From Ustulina deusta (lineage: Eukaryota > Ascomycota > Sordariomycetes > Xylariales > Xylariaceae), in the NCBI GenBank assembly GCA_023159155.1, contig JAJNNX010000015.1, positions 1 to 64,000 of the forward strand: 64,000 nucleotides of DNA, read 5' to 3'. The translations under genes were made by a program, and so were the position numbers. Every line of letters begins with the position of its first letter. The first letter of the stretch is position 1. The notes under the pieces are model-generated. The model made no database searches. It was not told the origin of the DNA and saw only the letters and a list, made by a program, of their open reading frames with translations. Below are positions 59,570 to 64,000 of this stretch, one piece after another.

Positions 59570-61659
59570 ATAATGGACTGTAGCGCGCACGAAACCTCGA
59601 GCGCCTAGAGTACTCACTTCCAAAGGGCTGGCGGAAAAAGTAGTGGTTCACTGTAGATAGCAGGATCCAGCCGACTTGTGAATATTTCCGTGTCTGGACC
59701 GTATATAGCTTATAAATGTCTGTCTCTCCCGTTCGTCCATCCTTGTCTCGTTCTGCTTGTTTTCTCGAAGCTACCTGGTTTCTAAAAATAGCGTGTGATT
59801 TGTTATTAGATTAGGGGACACTACACCATGGGGTAGGTAGTAGTAAATGTGGTTGTTCGAAATAACTGCGCCGACGATGCTGGAGGCTACATTTTAGCCG
59901 GAGCAAGCAAACTTCGTTTTCGTTGATTTGTCCTGCCTCGACCGGACATGGTAAATTTCGGGACTATCAATCTATCAAGACAGTTCTCCAAGAAACCCCA
60001 GTCGGTCCGATTCCCACGAAAAGGGGTAGCGATATCGTTTGCGGTCCATACCTGGAACTAGTCAGATATTCCTGGAAGATGGCGTGCCATGTGAACACTT
60101 CATAATTTGTGAATTTGAGGGATCATTGTATGGAAGGATTGTGAGTCTAGATCGCGATGAATTCCAGCTCACGTCATACACGTCGGTACTACGCCGGCGT
60201 GATAGTTGATTAGGTTACTAGAATATGAACTCCCCCGAAACCCGAAGTTCTACATACGGGTCTCAGTAATTTGGCCTACTGTACCTGTGCGCTCATTATC
60301 GCTACCGAGAGAGCGGAAGAGCTGTCATGTTCTCGAGCTAGGCGCCCTGCTAGGCCGCTATCCCATCCGTGCGCGTTATGCGCAAACATGGAGAGTGCTG
60401 TCCAATAGGGATACACTGTAAAATTAAGTATCATCAAGAACGCGTGATCCATGTTGAGAAAGTTAACGGAGATTGAGTTTCTAAAACCCTTCCGGCCTTT
60501 TTCTTTTCTTTTTCTTTTCCTTTTTTTTTGCCCTCCTTAAGGCCCTCTAAGTCTTTCCCACATTACGATGCAAAGGGTCGAATATATTTGTGAAGTCGTT
60601 GGTGTTAAAAGGGTGTGAAACGCTTCTAAAAACGGATATCACTACGAAAATGCGGCATTCTTACGACCAGTCGCCAAGTTTCGGTAACTTGATGGCATGT
60701 TCTAATGTTGTGCTAAATTCATCCTATTCTATTCGTATGTTTGGGGGAATCGTGCAAGTAATTTACTCCTACGAGTAGTATAGCAAAGAGGGTGGATCCT
60801 TGAATTAAGACAAGGAAAATAAATAATATGCTTGGTTGTGGTATTTCAGTACATTTATGTCTTTTTCGTGCCAAAGGCAAACTGGTATATTGGGGACAAC
60901 CTCGGTCTTATGTGCGCTGTTGTGGGAGTAATTTGGGCGAGATCATGGGTATTTGTCGGGGAAGCATGGAGATCAATCACACTGGTTAGAGGCTCTTAGC
61001 TAAGGGAACGTGGGGGGTACGTATATAATAACTGCAAGCTGACCAACAGCGGTGCGGGCATCTCTGCTGACTAAACCTCGGTTCCTCAGCGCCATACCGG
61101 CCGCCTTGGTAGCCCCCAGGGGAACCAAAAGAGTGTTGCTGTTGCTAATAATGCATGTGCTATGTTCGGTCCGTGCGGGATGATGTACAACAACAGCACA
61201 GCACAGCAAACCCGGGCATAGCGCTTCACAGCTCCTGGCTAGACCAACCTTGCTCGCCCAAACGTGTTTATATTCCTCCTTGCTGGAATGCTTCTCTTCC
61301 ATTATCACCTCTGAAAGTGTACAAAAACTCAACCATACGAGATGAGAATGGGTTGTCGTAGCCCAAATGTAGGACCAGACCGTCAAAATCAAATTTGGCG
61401 TCGAAGGATATACCTCCACGAGTCTGGCGAGTCTAGCTGCCCGGCCGTCGCCGCCATTGCTGCGTCCTTCAACACGACGTATACCGCCTGATGTTTTCGT
61501 ATTAGCGTGTGCCGATGATGTATTTCTTCCGACCCGTCTTATGGTAGCATGAGTACCTTGGTAACCTACAAACAGACCGAAGGAGCAGACACCTGACGGA
61601 GCACCCTGCCCATTCACTTGGCTCACTCCAATAGCACGTTCTGTACTCAAGGTATTCAA
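59570..61659. other. 2-kb spacer, no supported gene
   Basis: No coding signal in 59570-61000 apart from chance ORFs, and a pyrimidine run TTTTCTTTTCTTTTTCTTTT at about 60500. 61000-61659 is open on minus in frame with the P-loop remnant but no longer resembles the family. Confidence 0.5.
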
Positions 61660-62240
61660 ACCTAATGTGGTGGGAACTCTGTCATTGTTCGAGGATGTGA
61701 CGGGAGACGTGAAGGCAGCGTTGTGATCGGTAAGGGTCATTCCAAGACGGTCAATCAGCATCTTGATCAGAGTGCTCTTCTCAGCACCTGCACACATTAG
61801 CAAATAGACCAGCTTCTGCCATCGACATATTTCTCAGTTTGACCAATAGACGAAACGAGTTGGGGATATCGATTGCCCAGTTCTGACGTGTGGCTCTCTG
61901 TCATAAGAGTCGTGAAGCGACTATGGTCTTGAAATATGGCCTGGTTAGAAGAGTCTCGCTCAACGCCAAACCACGTCGTATCGTCATTATGCTGAAGTTC
62001 TTTTTCGTGGTCGTGGTCGTTCCTCTTGGGATCTAAGATTTGGCGCAGCCGCTGCACAACCCGGGCATTCGCTTTCTCATGGGGTCTGTCGTCTTAACCG
62101 ACGGCACCTGGAGGGTGCAGTACCCATTGCGACCAGCAATCATTACAGAACGAGAGGTTGTTGCATTGGATGCATGAGTACGTCTGCCTGTCATCGCGTT
62201 GGCAAGAGTGGCACGCGGCATTTTGCGATCCTGGAACCAT
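61660..62240 (-). pseudogene. N-terminal piece of zinc-finger/P-loop NTPase, broken
   Basis: Minus-strand ATG at 62240 gives MVPGSQNAACHSCQRDD followed by CIQCNNLSFCNDCWSQWVLH. This is a Cys/His zinc finger of the B-box/RING-like type (C-x2-C repeated, closing His). An in-frame TAA stands at 62094-62096. Then DDTTWFGVERDSSNQAIFQD, SELGNRYPQLVSSIGQT and a P-loop follow. The loop reads GAEKSTLIKML: the Gly before the Lys of GxxxxGKS is Glu, and the intron interrupting it lacks a GT donor at the expected junction (about 61833), with CAG acceptor at about 61796. The family block SSNNDRVPTT follows, after which resemblance stops. Three independent lesions mark a dead or badly altered gene. Confidence 0.65.
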
Positions 62241-62976
62241 TTCGAAAGACAACTGAAGATTTCACGGATGCCAATTAGTCAAGGAGAAACGTTCTGCGTC
62301 TCCTACCAGCAGACTCGAGACAGCTTATTCGGTATCGATTGCAGACTTATGCGGATGCAGACCACCTGCCTGGGCCTCCTGAATCAAGTTTGGTGGCGCT
62401 CCAGCCTGCTTCATTAGCTCGAGATGGAGTTGAAGCCTGCAACAGACCCCAATGGGTCATCTGACCAAGCGACAATTTGAGATCAATGTGGCTGCATGCT
62501 GCAACTCTCCTCAGCTTGTCCCAGAACTACTCAGCCTGTGTATCAATGCAGAGCCTGGCGCCGTGTCGGTGATACTAAAGAGAGACTATTGCTGATCAGT
62601 AATGAGCTGTAAGAAAAGCATGAAAGTATCTCCATTGCGGGCTGCATATGTCAAGGCAGCTGAGGAAAAGAGAGATGAGCGCTTTCCCTTTCCCCTCCTG
62701 TGTACTAACCCCTCCGAATCCAAGAGGCATGGCGATGTAGTGCGCCACCAACAGCGGTAACCTCAGACACACTCGCCCAGAGGCCGAAGCTGAAGAGGGG
62801 AAGGCTTTTCTTCACCAGATTAAAATCACAGTCATTATCTTCACAGGACCCCGGCCGGCCAAGGTAGGGAATGTGCATCTCTATGCGGATCCCCTATCTT
62901 ATTACAGCAAGACCCCGATTCTATACGCCGACTGCGAAGGCCTTGACGGCACGGCGGCGAAGCCACCCCAAGGGGG
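62241..62976. other. junction between the two P-loop-family pieces
   Basis: No homologous block was recognised on either strand. If one gene was split by rearrangement, a breakpoint should lie here or at the outer edges of the pieces. Confidence 0.45.
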
Positions 62977-64000
62977 TTGAGACATCGGATGAAGGAGATG
63001 TCCGACTATGTGGATGGGATGCATTCGTCCAGTGCTAGAAATGCGCGAGCCGCGCAATTCTCGGCAAATGCAGCCGGTTGGGCCTCTTCCGCAAAACGTG
63101 GATTACAGACAGCCCATATTGAGGTAAAGAAGAAGTTGCAGAAATGCCGACATGCTTCCCAGAGAGATATTGGATGGGCGGTAACCCCTGAAACCAAGAA
63201 ACGGGAATACGCCGTAACTCAGTTGTATCCTCGCCTCCTATACACCTTCTCTGATGGCGTAGTGTTTGTAATGAGGAATCTAAGGTAATGCGCCCCCCTC
63301 CCCAGGCCAAGGCCGTGATGCTGGCGCTGACCATAACATTCGCAGAGCTTTTGAATCGACAGTGCTCGAAATACTACTTGAGTTAGGATCAAGTTCGACC
63401 AACAAATCCCTTAACCAGCCCGCTCTCCATCAAGCAAAACTGCCAAGACATCATGCAAAACGATATCACGAAGATCTTCAACAAGATGGCCCCAACGATA
63501 TCCTCTCGCATCATGTTGGACTCCGTCAGGCAGAATTTCATGGGTGAGCGATACTCTCCAGGTTCCCTGTGCTGAAACTAATCATCTAAAGGCACTACTG
63601 TTCAGCTCCTGAATGATGCCTACGTCGAGTTTTGCGAACAAGCACTGGAGGAGTTTGCCAACCTTCACACGCCCTGTGCTTTTGTGAGCCAACATTCTGG
63701 GCTGCGATGTGTAAGTACCTCGAGGCATCGATGACAAATTCCACCTTACCACGACAGCTCCGATCAAAGCCTTACACTCGATGATCGAAAGTACTCAGAC
63801 TGACCTTACGTTTATAGTGCAACGTGAAGTCAGGACACTTGCCCAAAGGCCACCAGGACTTGAATGGGAAGTTCAAAAGAAAAAGGCGGGCGTCCTATGT
63901 TTGTGTTTTAACATGCCCACTGTTGAAGATGGTGTTATACAATATAGGAATTGATCAAGCCGGTTGTCAAGTTTATCGTGCAACCTCATATCAACAGGGA
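62977..64000 (+). pseudogene. middle/C-terminal piece of the P-loop NTPase family, runs off window
   Basis: Plus-strand frame with TPETKKREYAVTQLYPRLLY, TFSDGVVFVMRN, then an intron (63285-63345, GTAATG to CAG) leading into AFESTVLEILLELGSSSTNK and SLNQP. The frame then slips near 63430 and continues as CQDIMQNDITKIFNKMAPTI, SSRIMLDSVRQNF. An intron at 63544-63591 and another at 63711-63817 (GTAAGT to TAG) join LHTPCAFVSQHSGLRC to CNVKSGHLPKGHQD. In relatives I recall about 200 residues between SLNQP and this last part, so the slip also marks a deletion. These blocks follow the P-loop in the same fungal family, but this piece has the opposite strand to the P-loop piece. The true end lies beyond 64000. 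Confidence 0.6.

Noticed and set aside
61000..61803. 267-aa minus ORF taken as one protein
   Set aside because: Only the first about 45 codons match the P-loop family; the rest is open by chance and lacks family blocks.

Overview
The window looks like nuclear DNA of a filamentous ascomycete (Pezizomycotina, most likely Sordariomycetes). Genes carry short GT-AG introns (about 49-225 nt), several with CTAAC-type branch points. Single-copy eukaryotic housekeeping genes are spaced 0.3-2 kb apart. The first 8.5 kb is an extremely AT-rich, stop-riddled block typical of transposons degraded by repeat-induced point mutation (RIP). No rRNA, CRISPR array or intact mobile element was seen.

Layout. 1-8480: RIP-like AT-rich block with a 21-bp minisatellite; its C/G strand bias flips near 4.4 kb, beside a possible LTR edge. 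8.5-17.4 kb: sparse zone with a three-exon gene of unknown function, a five-exon NmrA-like gene, and broken remnants (AAA ATPase C-terminus, possible transposase tail). 17.4-39.5 kb: gene-dense core with spt20 (SAGA subunit, polyglutamine-rich), atg27, coproporphyrinogen III oxidase, a UCH-family protein lacking its catalytic His, a bZIP factor, AP-3 sigma, a small membrane protein, a 579-aa protein of unknown function, a Pex22-like peroxin and eIF2B gamma. 39.5-51 kb: mostly empty, with one small Cys-rich ORF, a decayed tRNA-Phe-like sequence and a BrlA-like C2H2 factor. 51-60 kb: accessory genes (F-box/LRR-like protein, secreted GH12 glucanase, short-chain dehydrogenase, secreted intradiol dioxygenase). 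60-64 kb: two oppositely oriented pieces of what I take to be one zinc-finger/P-loop NTPase family, both damaged, the second running off the window.

How the genes relate. The core genes serve unrelated basic functions (transcription, autophagy, haem, vesicle traffic, peroxisomes, translation) and do not form a pathway cluster. Two pairs are divergent and may share promoter space: bZIP/aps3 and pex22/gcd1. The 53-60 kb genes suit growth on plant material (glucan cleavage and extracellular aromatic ring opening), but common regulation is not shown. All family calls come from reading the translations; no database search was possible. Exon boundaries were worked out by hand and checked for reading-frame closure.
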